Shown here piece after piece: positions 25,804 to 34,387 of a stretch of 64,000 nucleotides of DNA. Each line of letters opens with the position of its first letter. Position 1 is the stretch's first letter. A program made the translations under genes and the position numbers. This DNA is from JAKAKT01 sp041305385 (GTDB lineage: Archaea; Micrarchaeota; Micrarchaeia; Burarchaeales; JAKAKT01), in NCBI GenBank assembly GCA_041305385.1, contig JBFYLO010000046.1, forward strand, positions 22,886 through 86,885, in the 5' to 3' direction. The notes beneath the pieces are model-generated. The model was not told the origin of the DNA, searched no databases, and was given only the letters and a program-made list of their open reading frames with translations.

Positions 25804-26694
25804 ATGCGAAAGAAGATTCTCCTCACAGGCGGAAGCGGTTTCATAGGGCGAAACATCCTAGAAGAGCTCTGCAAAAAATATGAGATATCCGCTCCAAAGC
25901 ACGCGGAGCTCGAGCTTGCGGATAGCGGGGCGGTCGAGACCTACTTGAAAGTGAACGATTTTGACATAGTGATACATGCGGCAAACATCGGGGGTAACCG
26001 GAAAACCAACGGAATCGGTGGGATATGCGAGAAAAATCTCCGCTCTTTTTTCAACATCGCCAGGTGCAAGGGACACTTCGGCAGGATGATACAACTTGGG
26101 AGCGGGGCCGAATATGATAAAGGAAGGCCGCTAAAGCTAGTAAAGGAAACTGACTTTGATTCATTTGTCCCAACCGATGAGTTCGGTTTCTACAAGTATC
26201 TCTGTTCCAAATATATAACAAAAGAGGAAGGGATAACATGCATCCGGATATTTGGCTGTTACGGGAAATATGAGGATTACGAAGTTCGCTTCATCTCAAA
26301 TGCAATATGCAAAGCGGTGTTTGGCCTCCCAATCACAATAACCAACAAAAACGTCTTCTTCAGTTACCTTTATGCGAAAGATTTGGCAAAAATCCTCGAC
26401 CGGTTCATCGAAAAATCTCCGACGCAAAAATTCTACAATGTTGCGCCAGATAGTCCAGTTGATTTGCTTTCAATAGCGAAAAAAGTCATCCAGGTTTCTG
26501 GCAAAAACCTAAAAATAATCCTGAAAAACGAGGGCCTTGGCCCGGAATATAGCGCTGACAACTCATTGCTCAGGAAGGAACTGCCCCATTTCAAGTTCAC
26601 GAGCCTTGAAGACGGGGTTCAAGAGCTCTACAACTGGTATTCTCTTAACAAAGGCAAACTAGACAAACGAAAGCTCGAGGCAGACAGGTATTGA
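25804..26694 (+). CDS. NAD-dependent epimerase/dehydratase family protein
   Basis: 296 residues from ATG 25804. Rossmann motif LTGGSGFIGRNILEEL at the N-terminus; FGFYKYLCSKYI near 135 holds YxxxK; IQLGSGAEYD replaces the common SSSxVYG. It resembles the reductase/epimerase proteins that finish deoxyhexoses (GDP-fucose synthase or CDP-4-keto reductase-like). Placed next to rfbH, it may reduce or epimerise the CDP-3,6-dideoxy sugar; this is inference. The gene is noticeably more AT-rich than its neighbours (many AAA, ATA, AAT codons), suggesting recent acquisition. Confidence 0.78.
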   Translation: MRKKILLTGGSGFIGRNILEELCKKYEISAPKHAELELADSGAVETYLKVNDFDIVIHAANIGGNRKTNGIGGICEKNLRSFFNIARCKGHFGRMIQLGSGAEYDKGRPLKLVKETDFDSFVPTDEFGFYKYLCSKYITKEEGITCIRIFGCYGKYEDYEVRFISNAICKAVFGLPITITNKNVFFSYLYAKDLAKILDRFIEKSPTQKFYNVAPDSPVDLLSIAKKVIQVSGKNLKIILKNEGLGPEYSADNSLLRKELPHFKFTSLEDGVQELYNWYSLNKGKLDKRKLEADRY

Positions 26695-26704
26695 GCCAGT
26701 GGCC

Positions 26705-27214
26705 CTATTTCTTCTTAACTAGCTTTAGTACCTCTTTCATCCACGGGCCCATGTCCTTAAAGTGCGGCGAGGTTATTATGTTCCCGTCGACTACGACTGG
26801 AGCGTCTATATATTCAGCACCGCTATTTATGAGGTCATCCTTGCATCCCTTATAACACGTCGCCTTCTTTCCTCGCATTATCCCTGCGGATATAAGCACC
26901 CATGGCCCATGGCACACGGCTGCAACAATCCTCTTTTTCTCGTACATTTTTTTGACAAACTCAAGGACTTCAGGAATTTGCCTCACTCTGTCAGGAGCCT
27001 CAAGGCCCCCAGGGATAACCACCAAATCATATCCATCTGCAGTGAGGTCCTTTGTGTCGATTGTCGCCTTGATTGTGACGCCATGCTTTCCTCTGACCTC
27101 TAACTTGTCTTTTGTCGCTACATCTACGGTGAACCCCTCTTCAAGGAGGCGGTAGTATGGGTATACGAGTTCAGAATCCTCAAATCCCGGGCCAGTTATA
27201 ATGACAGCTTTCAT
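26705..27214 (-). CDS. DJ-1/PfpI family protein
   Basis: 169 residues, full-length PfpI type. Nucleophile elbow AAVCHGPWVL (Cys near 102, His next), acidic FEDSEL near residue 11. Family members act as deglycases, glyoxalases or proteases; none can be assigned from sequence. Last gene of a tight four-gene minus operon (32668 to 26705; spacings 10, 10 and 4 nt) with the ThDP enzymes and the Ldh2-type dehydrogenase. A role in detoxifying a reactive carbonyl made by that pathway is a reasonable guess only. Confidence 0.88.
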   Translation of the reverse strand: MKAVIITGPGFEDSELVYPYYRLLEEGFTVDVATKDKLEVRGKHGVTIKATIDTKDLTADGYDLVVIPGGLEAPDRVRQIPEVLEFVKKMYEKKRIVAAVCHGPWVLISAGIMRGKKATCYKGCKDDLINSGAEYIDAPVVVDGNIITSPHFKDMGPWMKEVLKLVKKK

Positions 27215-27218
27215 ATGT

Positions 27219-28268
27219 TCACCTCTTCAATTCCTTAATCCCTGTTAATGCAGCTATTTCAGCGAATCCCGCTAGGTCAGCATCAGTGACTGGGATTCCC
27301 GTTTTCAAGCGCTCGGCGAATGCTTTTTTTTCAGGATCGTTCGCAACCATTACGGGCTTTGCAGTGTCAACCGGTTCCAAGGCACGCAACTCATCCATAA
27401 GCGCCTGCATCCTTTTCTTGAATGTCTTTTGGTTCTCAAACCTGGATATATCCATCGCCATGACGAAATGCCCAAGCTTTCTCCTCCTGCTGATGTCGTC
27501 AGAATAAAGCTTCTCAACATGCGGCCCATACGCCATCCCTGTGAGAATGCTTGAGAGAACTTCAACAACAAGCCCTAACCCATATCCCTTATACCCCCCA
27601 ATCGGGAGAAGCCCTGCAACCTTGTCCGGGTCAAGGCATTCGTTTCCTTTAGCATCTACTGCCATCCCGGGCTCAAGGCTCTTCCCTTTTTCCTTATAAG
27701 CAAGCACCTTGTTTCTGGGAATCACGCTTGTCGCCATATCAAGGCAGAACGGCTCCTTTTCCATACAAGGGGCTGCAAAGCATATCGGGTTTGTGCCTAG
27801 AAACGGCTTTTTGCCATTGAACGGAACCACTTGGGCCTCGGCATGCGTGGCACAAATGCCAATCATTCCCAACCTCGCAGCCCGGAGCGAATAGAGTGCA
27901 GCTGCCCCGAAGTGGGTCGAGTTCTTTATTGCAACAGCTCCAATCCCGGTCTCCTTTGCAACCTCAATTGCCTTGTCCATCCCAGCGGTTGCTGCTGGGA
28001 TACCATACCCATGGTCTGCGTCCATAACTACCGTGGCCGGCCCAGTCCTTCTGAAGTCGTATTTAGGGCTTCCGTTTATCCTTCCAGAAAGCTTTGCCTT
28101 TACGTAGTGCGGCATAAGCCGAACCCCGTGGGAATCAACCCCCCGAAGCGAAGTCTCGATGAGGCCGCCAATCAAAAGGTCCCTCTGCCCCTGTTCGACA
28201 CCTATTTTAGATAACGCCATTTCGAAAAAGTTCTTAAGCACCTTGGGATTCAAGTAAGTTTCAGCCAT
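27219..28268 (-). CDS. type-2 malate/L-lactate dehydrogenase family oxidoreductase
   Basis: 349 residues, typical Ldh2/MDH2 length. Motifs RGVDSHGVRLMPHY (near 45), VAIKNSTHFGAAALYSLRAA (near 118) and GGYKGYGLGLVVEVLSSIL (near 225) are the NADP-binding and catalytic segments of the malate/sulfolactate/ureidoglycolate dehydrogenase family. It reduces a 2-oxoacid or oxidises a 2-hydroxyacid with NAD(P). Here it lies 10 nt downstream of a ThDP enzyme and 4 nt upstream of the PfpI gene, so its substrate may belong to the same sugar or 2-oxoacid pathway. Exact substrate unknown. Confidence 0.88.
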   Translation of the reverse strand: MAETYLNPKVLKNFFEMALSKIGVEQGQRDLLIGGLIETSLRGVDSHGVRLMPHYVKAKLSGRINGSPKYDFRRTGPATVVMDADHGYGIPAATAGMDKAIEVAKETGIGAVAIKNSTHFGAAALYSLRAARLGMIGICATHAEAQVVPFNGKKPFLGTNPICFAAPCMEKEPFCLDMATSVIPRNKVLAYKEKGKSLEPGMAVDAKGNECLDPDKVAGLLPIGGYKGYGLGLVVEVLSSILTGMAYGPHVEKLYSDDISRRRKLGHFVMAMDISRFENQKTFKKRMQALMDELRALEPVDTAKPVMVANDPEKKAFAERLKTGIPVTDADLAGFAEIAALTGIKELKR

Positions 28269-28278
28269 AAATACACCA

Positions 28279-30084
28279 CTAACTCTTATCGCTTACCAGT
28301 ATGTTCTTCTTCAGTTCTTCTCTGCTGAGAAGCGGGTGGAGGTCCTCAAGAGGCCTTGAGACTATCTTCCCGTTCGCATCAATCGTTGAAGAAAGGCGCG
28401 GGGTTATCTGTTGATCAGGCGAACCAACAAGCTCGCAGACAGTCGGTTCCTTCCAAGAGAGGACCTTTTTTATTTTTTCCCTTATCTCACCGTTGTGTCG
28501 TATTCTTTCAGTCTTAAACCCATATGCCTTAGCTACTTCCAGGATGTCGGGAAGGCAGACCCCTGACGTCTTGTCACACCCTACGAAATGGGAGCCAAAG
28601 TAATTCTTTTGAGTGTTTCTAATTGTGACATACCCGCCGTTACTCAGGACGAAAATCTTTATCGGCAGTGAGTAAGTGATGATAGTTTGGAGTTCCTGGA
28701 TGTTCATTTGTATACTCCCATCCCCAGTTATGCATATCGTGCGCCTCCCGCTCCCGACGCAAGCTCCTATTGCAGAAGGCAGGTCCCAGCCCATGGCGGC
28801 CATCCCCCTGGAAGTCAAAAAGCGCTGGCCCCTTTTTATCTTGAATGCCTGGGAGCTCGTTATGTACGCAGTGGCAGAACTTGATGGGACGATTACATCA
28901 TTTTCACTAAGCAAACCTGAAAGCACATCTACGAAAACATATGGGTTCACATGCCCCTGCTCTTCGCAATATTCCGGGAGCGAAACCGGGTACTTCTTAT
29001 TCCATTCCAAGCATCTTCCAATCCACTCAGCATGTTTTTTCGTCTTGTGTGCCTTTCCATTAAGCCGATTGAGCATCTCTTCCATGAACACTTTCGCATC
29101 GCTTTTGATTTTGAGCGCAGGATGCAGGATTTTCTTGTCAAGCTCGGCTTCAGAAATGTCCACCATTGCTAGTTTTGCTCCCCTCGCGAAGCTTTCATGA
29201 TTATACCCTATCTGCTGAATGCCAAGCCTCGCCCCTATTACCAGCAGGAAATCTGAGTTCTGTATTACGAAACTTGCTGCCCTCTGCCCTCCAAGCATAT
29301 TCGGGCGCCCAAAATAGAGCTCGTGGTCATCTGGCAAGAAATCTATCGCGCCCCAGGTTAAGAGAACCGGTATTCTAAGGGCTTCGACTAGCCTCTCGAA
29401 TTCTGGGAGCCCATGTGCGAGCCTTACCCCATTTCCCGCAAGGAGAACCGGGCGCTTTGCGGAAAGAAGGAGGGTTATCACTTCTTCGACTTGTCTACTT
29501 AAAGCCTTCTTGCCAAGCTCTTCATTTTCTTTTTCCGGGGTGAATCCCTTAAGAGTTTTTTCATCAACTTGCGTTGCTTGTATGTCAAGAGGTATGTCAA
29601 GCCAGACCGGTCCGGGCCTCCCGCTCGTTGCAAGGTAAAGGGCCTTCTCGAGATGATAACGTATTTTCTCAGGCTCAATGACGAGCTCGGAATATTTTGT
29701 TATTGGCCTCACGATGTCTATGATGTTCAATTCCTGGTACCCGTTTTGCCTGAGCCCTCCGTTCAATAGGTCAGATTGCTTTACCTGACCGGATACGACA
29801 ATTACGGGTATCGAGTCAACCCATGCTCCTGCAATTCCGGTTATGGCGTTTGTGCTGCCAGGTCCCGTAGTTACATTCACTAATCCAACTCCATCCGTCA
29901 CTCTTGCATATCCCTCAGCAGCAATCGAGGCCGCCTGCTCATGGAGCGTGCACACATACTTCATTTTCGTTGCCTTTCCAAAAGAGTCGTTCAGGTGCAT
30001 GGCGCCACCTCCGCTGAGCATGAAAACGTGCCGTATCCCGCACTCTTCCAGAAACCTTACTATGTAATCAGATACCTTCAACAT
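28279..30084 (-). CDS. acetolactate-synthase-like ThDP enzyme
   Basis: 601 residues, IlvB fold: PYR domain with catalytic Glu in LHEQAASIAAEGYAR (near 50), central domain (AKRPVLLAGNGVRLAHG), and PP domain with ITGDGSIQMNIQELQTI ... LSNGGYVTI (near 440-475) binding Mg-ThDP. It should decarboxylate a 2-oxoacid such as pyruvate and transfer the C2 unit. The location beside rfbFGH genes points to a sugar-modifying relative, as with YerE, which adds a two-carbon branch to a CDP-sugar; this is inference. No separate regulatory IlvN subunit is present. A stretch of 87 nt (29578-29664) is identical to the paralogue upstream. Confidence 0.88.
   Translation of the reverse strand: MLKVSDYIVRFLEECGIRHVFMLSGGGAMHLNDSFGKATKMKYVCTLHEQAASIAAEGYARVTDGVGLVNVTTGPGSTNAITGIAGAWVDSIPVIVVSGQVKQSDLLNGGLRQNGYQELNIIDIVRPITKYSELVIEPEKIRYHLEKALYLATSGRPGPVWLDIPLDIQATQVDEKTLKGFTPEKENEELGKKALSRQVEEVITLLLSAKRPVLLAGNGVRLAHGLPEFERLVEALRIPVLLTWGAIDFLPDDHELYFGRPNMLGGQRAASFVIQNSDFLLVIGARLGIQQIGYNHESFARGAKLAMVDISEAELDKKILHPALKIKSDAKVFMEEMLNRLNGKAHKTKKHAEWIGRCLEWNKKYPVSLPEYCEEQGHVNPYVFVDVLSGLLSENDVIVPSSSATAYITSSQAFKIKRGQRFLTSRGMAAMGWDLPSAIGACVGSGRRTICITGDGSIQMNIQELQTIITYSLPIKIFVLSNGGYVTIRNTQKNYFGSHFVGCDKTSGVCLPDILEVAKAYGFKTERIRHNGEIREKIKKVLSWKEPTVCELVGSPDQQITPRLSSTIDANGKIVSRPLEDLHPLLSREELKKNILVSDKS
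29578..29664 (-). repeat. 87-nt block identical to 31394-31480 in the paralogous ThDP gene
   Basis: Base-for-base identical to 31394-31480; on both sides the genes diverge at once. It encodes the segment containing ATSGRPGPVWLDIP in both proteins. Confidence 0.9.
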
Positions 30085-30094
30085 CAGTTCGCCC

Positions 30095-32668
30095 CTATTC
30101 TTCAGGCAGCAAGTCTATCATCATATTCTTCTTCAGTTCATCTCGATTGAGGAACGGGAACATGTCTTCAAGCGGTTTCGAAACAAGGGTTCCGTCGGGC
30201 CGCACGGCTGAGACAAGGCGTGGTTCTATCTCCTGCTCTTTGCTGACTTCAATGAAGCAGGCGAAAGCACCTTCACTTCTGAATAGTCCTGCCATCAGTT
30301 TGTCTAGCTCTGCGTCATTTTTTATGCGCAACGTCTTGAGCCCAAAAGCCGAGCATATCTTCTCGAGATTCGGGAATCCCTTCCCGCTTTCATCATCTGC
30401 GCCAAATATCCTGTTCTTGAAATACGCCTTCTGTGCCTTCCTCACAGTGGAATGCCCGTGGTTGTCAAGAATGAAAATCTTTGCCGGAATCCTATACTTT
30501 ACAATCGTCGCAAGGTCTGAGAGGCCCGCGATAAGGCCGCCATCTCCACACACTGCAATTATGTTGTGTTCCTTGTCTGCTGCATACGCCCCTATTGCTC
30601 CAGAGACGCCAAACCCTGGAACAGGGAGCCCGGAGAACGTGATTACTTTTTGGCATTTTTTGAGCGTTAGCGCCTGCACAACTACATTCAGACCCATGCC
30701 CCGGTCAGCAACAATCACGTCTCCCTCCTTCGCAAGTTCAGAAAGTTTTTCGATGAAATGATAAACGTCTACGAATTCGTCGCTTTTTCTCAGCCTAGCT
30801 TCTACAAGATATTTCTTCTTCCACTCCCTGCACGTTCCCATCCATGTAGAGCAATCTGGGAGCTTCTCGTTTGCGAGTTGCCGCTCGAGTTCCGCTATGA
30901 AATCCTTTGCGTCAGCGACAATCGGAAGCTCGGGAGAGATAGTGAATTTCTTAACCTCTTCTGGGTCAATGTCAACCACAACCTTCTTTGCCTCCCTTGC
31001 GAAGGCATCGTGCTTGCACCCTATCTCCTGCATGGACAATCTGCTTCCTATCACTATCAGAAGGTCGGAATTCTGCACTGCGAAGTTGGCTGAGCGGTTG
31101 CCAAACGAACCGAACACCCCGAGGAACTGGCGGTGCCCGGTTTCGATAAGGTCCTTTCCGTTAATGCTTACAACAATCGGGACTTTGAGTTTGCCAATGA
31201 TTGTCCTCAGCTCTTTTTCAGCACTAGAAAGCCTTATTCCATGTCCAGCTATAATAAGGGGCCTTTTCGCGCCTTTCAGTAATTCGACCGTGCGGGCAAC
31301 GTTTCTAGCGAGCCTCGCCCGAGCGAAGTCATTATCCTCCAGCGTCTCTCCTGGAGCAAATGCCCGCAGTTCATCCTCATCAATCACCCTGCTTTGTATG
31401 TCAAGAGGTATGTCAAGCCAGACCGGTCCGGGCCTCCCGCTCGTTGCAAGGTAAAGGGCCTTCTCGAGATGATAACGTATCTCTTCCGAGTTATCGACAC
31501 GGGCAGCGTACTTTGTTATTGGTTTTACAAGCGAGATTGTGTCGAGTTCGCTTATGCCAACCTGCCGCAGCCCAGTGCCGCAGGCTGTTTCAGTAGATTT
31601 TGCCTGGCCCGATATGATAAGGCCGGGGACTGAGCTCACCCATAAGCTAGCAATTCCGCTTATCGTGTTTGCTGCTGAAGCGCCTGCCGCAACTACAGCT
31701 ACTCCGGGCCTCCCGCTGACCCGAGAATAGGCGCCGAGAGCCATCACAGTATTCCTCTCGTCGTGAAGGAACACATACCGTATTTGTTCACTCTTGCCAA
31801 CTGCATCAAGCAGGTGAAGATTCGCCGGTCCCGGAGCCAAAAAGAACCCACCTAAACCTTTCCTCTCAAGGTACGAAACGATATAATCAGAAAGCCTAAT
31901 CATCGTATCCCGCTTCTTTATGATTAGAAGTTCGACTTCCCCGCTCGCTTTGACGTTTTCCCGGTCTATTCCCTCAAGGTCAATAGTATCCCCGACAGTT
32001 GCAATTGGTTTTCCCCCATGGCTGTTGATTCCTCCCGAAAGAAGGCTGATTGCATCCGCCTGAAGCCCCCGAAACGCCCTTCGGAACTCATTTGGTCCAC
32101 TGTAGCGGGCTATGCGGATGCTGCAGCTCCCGAATTTTTTCATCGTGTTGTAATAAGCGTCGGAACCCTCAAGCGTTATGTAATTGTAGTTCTGGAGATT
32201 AATCGAGTAGTGCTCCTTGCTTTCATATGGCATTCCCGCTCTGCCGTGTGCGTCCTTGAAACGGACAAGGTCTCGCTTATTCACCGGGCTCTCTATTTCC
32301 ATCACGTAAATTCCGCCCTCAGATTTCGCAGTTGTACAATGAAAGACGCCTTTGTCTATCCTCAGTCCATCCCCTGCCGAGAGCTTGAACTCACCATTAA
32401 GTGAAGAGCAGACCGCCTCGCCGGCAATCAAAACAAGCGAGGTCTTTTTGTTTGGGTGGCAATGAAGGGAGGTCTGGAATCCTTTTTTTATGTATAATAT
32501 CCAAACGGCTACCCCCTTATTTACGAAAATCAAATATTCGTGGCCCCAGGGCTTGCGGACAACCACTCTTGAGTAATCAAAGAAGTCGTCAGCCTGGGTT
32601 GAGGGGTCAACATTAATGGCGCTCAGGGTCTTAATGTCAGACTCGCTGCGCTCAATCCGTCTTATCAT
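30095..32668 (-). CDS. cupin fused to an acetolactate-synthase-like ThDP enzyme
   Basis: 857 residues from ATG 32668. Residues about 20-130 form a cupin resembling the phosphomannose-isomerase/sugar-epimerase type (KPWGHEYLIF; metal ligands in SLHCHPNKKTSLVL; DKGVFHCTT). Residues about 140-255 are a less clear second lobe. From about 257 a complete ThDP enzyme follows: catalytic Glu in HDERNTVMALGAYSR, central domain, and AVCGDGGLIAGLSDLATI ... LDNHGHSTV in the PP domain. This order of fusion is unusual. It starts a four-gene operon with a second ThDP enzyme. ATG 32692 is in frame, but the TATA-like element at 32697-32708 would leave no leader for it. Confidence 0.85.
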   Translation of the reverse strand: MIRRIERSESDIKTLSAINVDPSTQADDFFDYSRVVVRKPWGHEYLIFVNKGVAVWILYIKKGFQTSLHCHPNKKTSLVLIAGEAVCSSLNGEFKLSAGDGLRIDKGVFHCTTAKSEGGIYVMEIESPVNKRDLVRFKDAHGRAGMPYESKEHYSINLQNYNYITLEGSDAYYNTMKKFGSCSIRIARYSGPNEFRRAFRGLQADAISLLSGGINSHGGKPIATVGDTIDLEGIDRENVKASGEVELLIIKKRDTMIRLSDYIVSYLERKGLGGFFLAPGPANLHLLDAVGKSEQIRYVFLHDERNTVMALGAYSRVSGRPGVAVVAAGASAANTISGIASLWVSSVPGLIISGQAKSTETACGTGLRQVGISELDTISLVKPITKYAARVDNSEEIRYHLEKALYLATSGRPGPVWLDIPLDIQSRVIDEDELRAFAPGETLEDNDFARARLARNVARTVELLKGAKRPLIIAGHGIRLSSAEKELRTIIGKLKVPIVVSINGKDLIETGHRQFLGVFGSFGNRSANFAVQNSDLLIVIGSRLSMQEIGCKHDAFAREAKKVVVDIDPEEVKKFTISPELPIVADAKDFIAELERQLANEKLPDCSTWMGTCREWKKKYLVEARLRKSDEFVDVYHFIEKLSELAKEGDVIVADRGMGLNVVVQALTLKKCQKVITFSGLPVPGFGVSGAIGAYAADKEHNIIAVCGDGGLIAGLSDLATIVKYRIPAKIFILDNHGHSTVRKAQKAYFKNRIFGADDESGKGFPNLEKICSAFGLKTLRIKNDAELDKLMAGLFRSEGAFACFIEVSKEQEIEPRLVSAVRPDGTLVSKPLEDMFPFLNRDELKKNMMIDLLPEE
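31394..31480 (-). repeat. 87-nt block identical to 29578-29664
   Basis: Second copy of the perfectly shared segment, lying in the PYR-to-central-domain junction of the cupin-ThDP fusion. Confidence 0.9.
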
Positions 32669-32696
32669 ATGCACCCATTGTTTTTTCAGCATAAAT

Positions 32697-32708
32697 GGTT
32701 AAAAATGC
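32697..32708. promoter_or_regulatory. possible bidirectional TATA element
   Basis: GGTTAAAAATGC reads TATA-like on both strands (TTAAAAA one way, TTTTTAA the other) and stands about 30 nt from ATG 32668 on the minus strand and about 30 nt from ATG 32738 on the plus strand, the only AT-rich patch in this divergent gap. Confidence 0.35.
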
Positions 32709-32737
32709 GAGGGCTCCAAAATTCCCGCGGGGCCCTT

Positions 32738-33367
32738 ATGCAGTTTAGAGCTGTTATTTTCGATTTTGATGGCACGGTTGTCCAGAGCGAGGGAATTCAT
32801 TTTCGCCTCTTTCGGAAAACCCTCGCAAAGACAGGGGTAAAACTTACAAGAAAAAAATATTACACTGAGCTAATAGGCACTGGGACCGCAAGCATAATCG
32901 CTAAGTCAGTAGCCGATGCTGGAAAGGAATGTGACATCAATGCACTCGCTGAGCAGAAGCTTTCCGCTTATAGGGCGTACGTTTTCAGAAATAGCCTTCG
33001 GACAACGCCAGGCCTTCGGACATTTCTTAAGCGCCTGAAGAAAAAAGGGATAAAAACCGCGATAGCGAGCAGCGGAAACAAGGAGACGATGTCTGAGCTC
33101 CTAACGAGATTGAATCTAGACGCTTGGTTTTGCGTTTTAGTCGGCAGCCAAGACGTAAAGAACCGTAAACCAGATCCAGAAGTGTTCCTCAAGGCAGCAG
33201 AGAGGCTCGGAGTCAAGCCAGAAGAGTGCATAGTCATAGAGGATGCGCCACTAGGCATTGAAGCTGGGAGGCGTGCTGGGATGAGGGTAATACAATTAGA
33301 ATCAAAACTCATACCGAAAGTCAACGGTTTTGAGTCCATAAAACGCTTCAGCGACCTTAAGATTTGA
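32738..33367 (+). CDS. HAD-superfamily phosphatase/phosphomutase (beta-PGM-like)
   Basis: 209 residues. Motif I DFDGTVVQSE near the N-terminus, motif II IASSGNKE, motif III with Lys in NRKPDPEVFLKA, motif IV IEDAPLGIEAGRRAG. These are the subclass I cap HAD hydrolases that act on sugar phosphates. ATG 32738 is preferred because the family starts right at the DxD motif and the promoter fits; an ATG at 32705 would add 11 residues. It faces the cupin-ThDP gene across a short divergent promoter. Likely role: phosphatase or mutase on a sugar-phosphate precursor of the locus. Confidence 0.85.
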   Translation: MQFRAVIFDFDGTVVQSEGIHFRLFRKTLAKTGVKLTRKKYYTELIGTGTASIIAKSVADAGKECDINALAEQKLSAYRAYVFRNSLRTTPGLRTFLKRLKKKGIKTAIASSGNKETMSELLTRLNLDAWFCVLVGSQDVKNRKPDPEVFLKAAERLGVKPEECIVIEDAPLGIEAGRRAGMRVIQLESKLIPKVNGFESIKRFSDLKI

Positions 33368-33394
33368 GTTAGGCGAAGGCTGTGCCCTGCCCCG

Positions 33395-34387
33395 TTATTC
33401 GCCTTTTTGCATAACGTTCTTTTTGATAAAAGAAACATACCACGGTATCGTTTCCTTCAAGCCTTTCTCTATAGGGTACTTCGCTTCCCATCCGAGCAGT
33501 TTTTTCGCCTTCTCGCTTGAGAGGTATTGGTTCTTTATTTCCCCTCCCGCCTCGTTCAGTATCACGGGCTTCAAGTCCGACTTCATCCCCTTGAGTATCT
33601 TCTGGACGAGCTCAAGCACAGTGATCCTGTTCGCCGTGCTAAAGTTGAATGCCTGCCCAAGGACCTCTTTTCGCCCCATGTTCTCGGCTAGCCTGATGTA
33701 TGCGTCCGCGGCATCCCTAACAAAAAAGTAGTCCCTTATGTAAGTCCCATCGCTCCTAATCACCGGCTTCTCGCCCAGGAGGACGGACTTGATAGTCCCC
33801 GGAATTATTCGGTTGAAGTTCAAGTCCCCTGGCCCATAAAGGTTCCCGCATCTCGTGATGCAGACTGGGAGCCCGTAAGTATAATAGTAAGACTGCGCTA
33901 TCAGGTCTGCGCAGCTTTTTGAGACGTCATATGGGTGCCTCCCATGCAATGGCGCTTCCTCAGTGTAGGGAAGCTTATCCTGGTCCCCATAGGCCTTGTC
34001 TGATGATGCGAACACGACCTTCTTTACGAGCTTCGAGTTCCTCGCAGCTTCCATTACGTTCCAAGTTCCCTCAATGTTCGCCTTGAACGTTGCAACCGGG
34101 GAGCGATTCGCTGCGCCAACTATTGCCTGCGCCCCAAGATGAAACACAGTTTCAATCTCGTACTCGTTCATCGCTCTCTCGACTGTCCAGTAGTCCTCAA
34201 AGTCTCCCCTGACGATTCTCGTTTTCTTGTAATCCCCCGTCTCAAACAACATTGACTCTGGGACAAGGTCCCTCATTATTATTGTTGTGTTGGCGCCTTT
34301 TGACGCAAGCTCGCCAACTACCCATGAACCCAAAAACCCGGAAGCCCCGGTCACAAGAACGTTTTTCTCGAGCCAGAATCCCTTCAT
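33395..34387 (-). CDS. rfbG: CDP-glucose 4,6-dehydratase
   Basis: 330 residues from ATG 34387. Extended SDR with VLVTGASGFLGSWVV near the N-terminus, FASSDKAYGD (near 120) and PYDVSKSCADLI holding Tyr and Lys. SSDKAYGD and RCGNLYGPGDLNFNRIIPG are RfbG signatures; the enzyme converts CDP-glucose to CDP-4-keto-6-deoxyglucose, the substrate of RfbH. It overlaps the 3' end of rfbF by 4 nt with GGAAGGTG just upstream, so the pair is coupled and in pathway order. Confidence 0.92.
   Translation of the reverse strand: MKGFWLEKNVLVTGASGFLGSWVVGELASKGANTTIIMRDLVPESMLFETGDYKKTRIVRGDFEDYWTVERAMNEYEIETVFHLGAQAIVGAANRSPVATFKANIEGTWNVMEAARNSKLVKKVVFASSDKAYGDQDKLPYTEEAPLHGRHPYDVSKSCADLIAQSYYYTYGLPVCITRCGNLYGPGDLNFNRIIPGTIKSVLLGEKPVIRSDGTYIRDYFFVRDAADAYIRLAENMGRKEVLGQAFNFSTANRITVLELVQKILKGMKSDLKPVILNEAGGEIKNQYLSSEKAKKLLGWEAKYPIEKGLKETIPWYVSFIKKNVMQKGE

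Noticed and set aside
28279..32668. Classical branched-chain amino-acid acetolactate synthase
   Set aside because: Two copies in tandem, one fused to a cupin, no regulatory subunit, and no ilvC, ilvD or leu genes nearby; the sugar-locus setting fits better.
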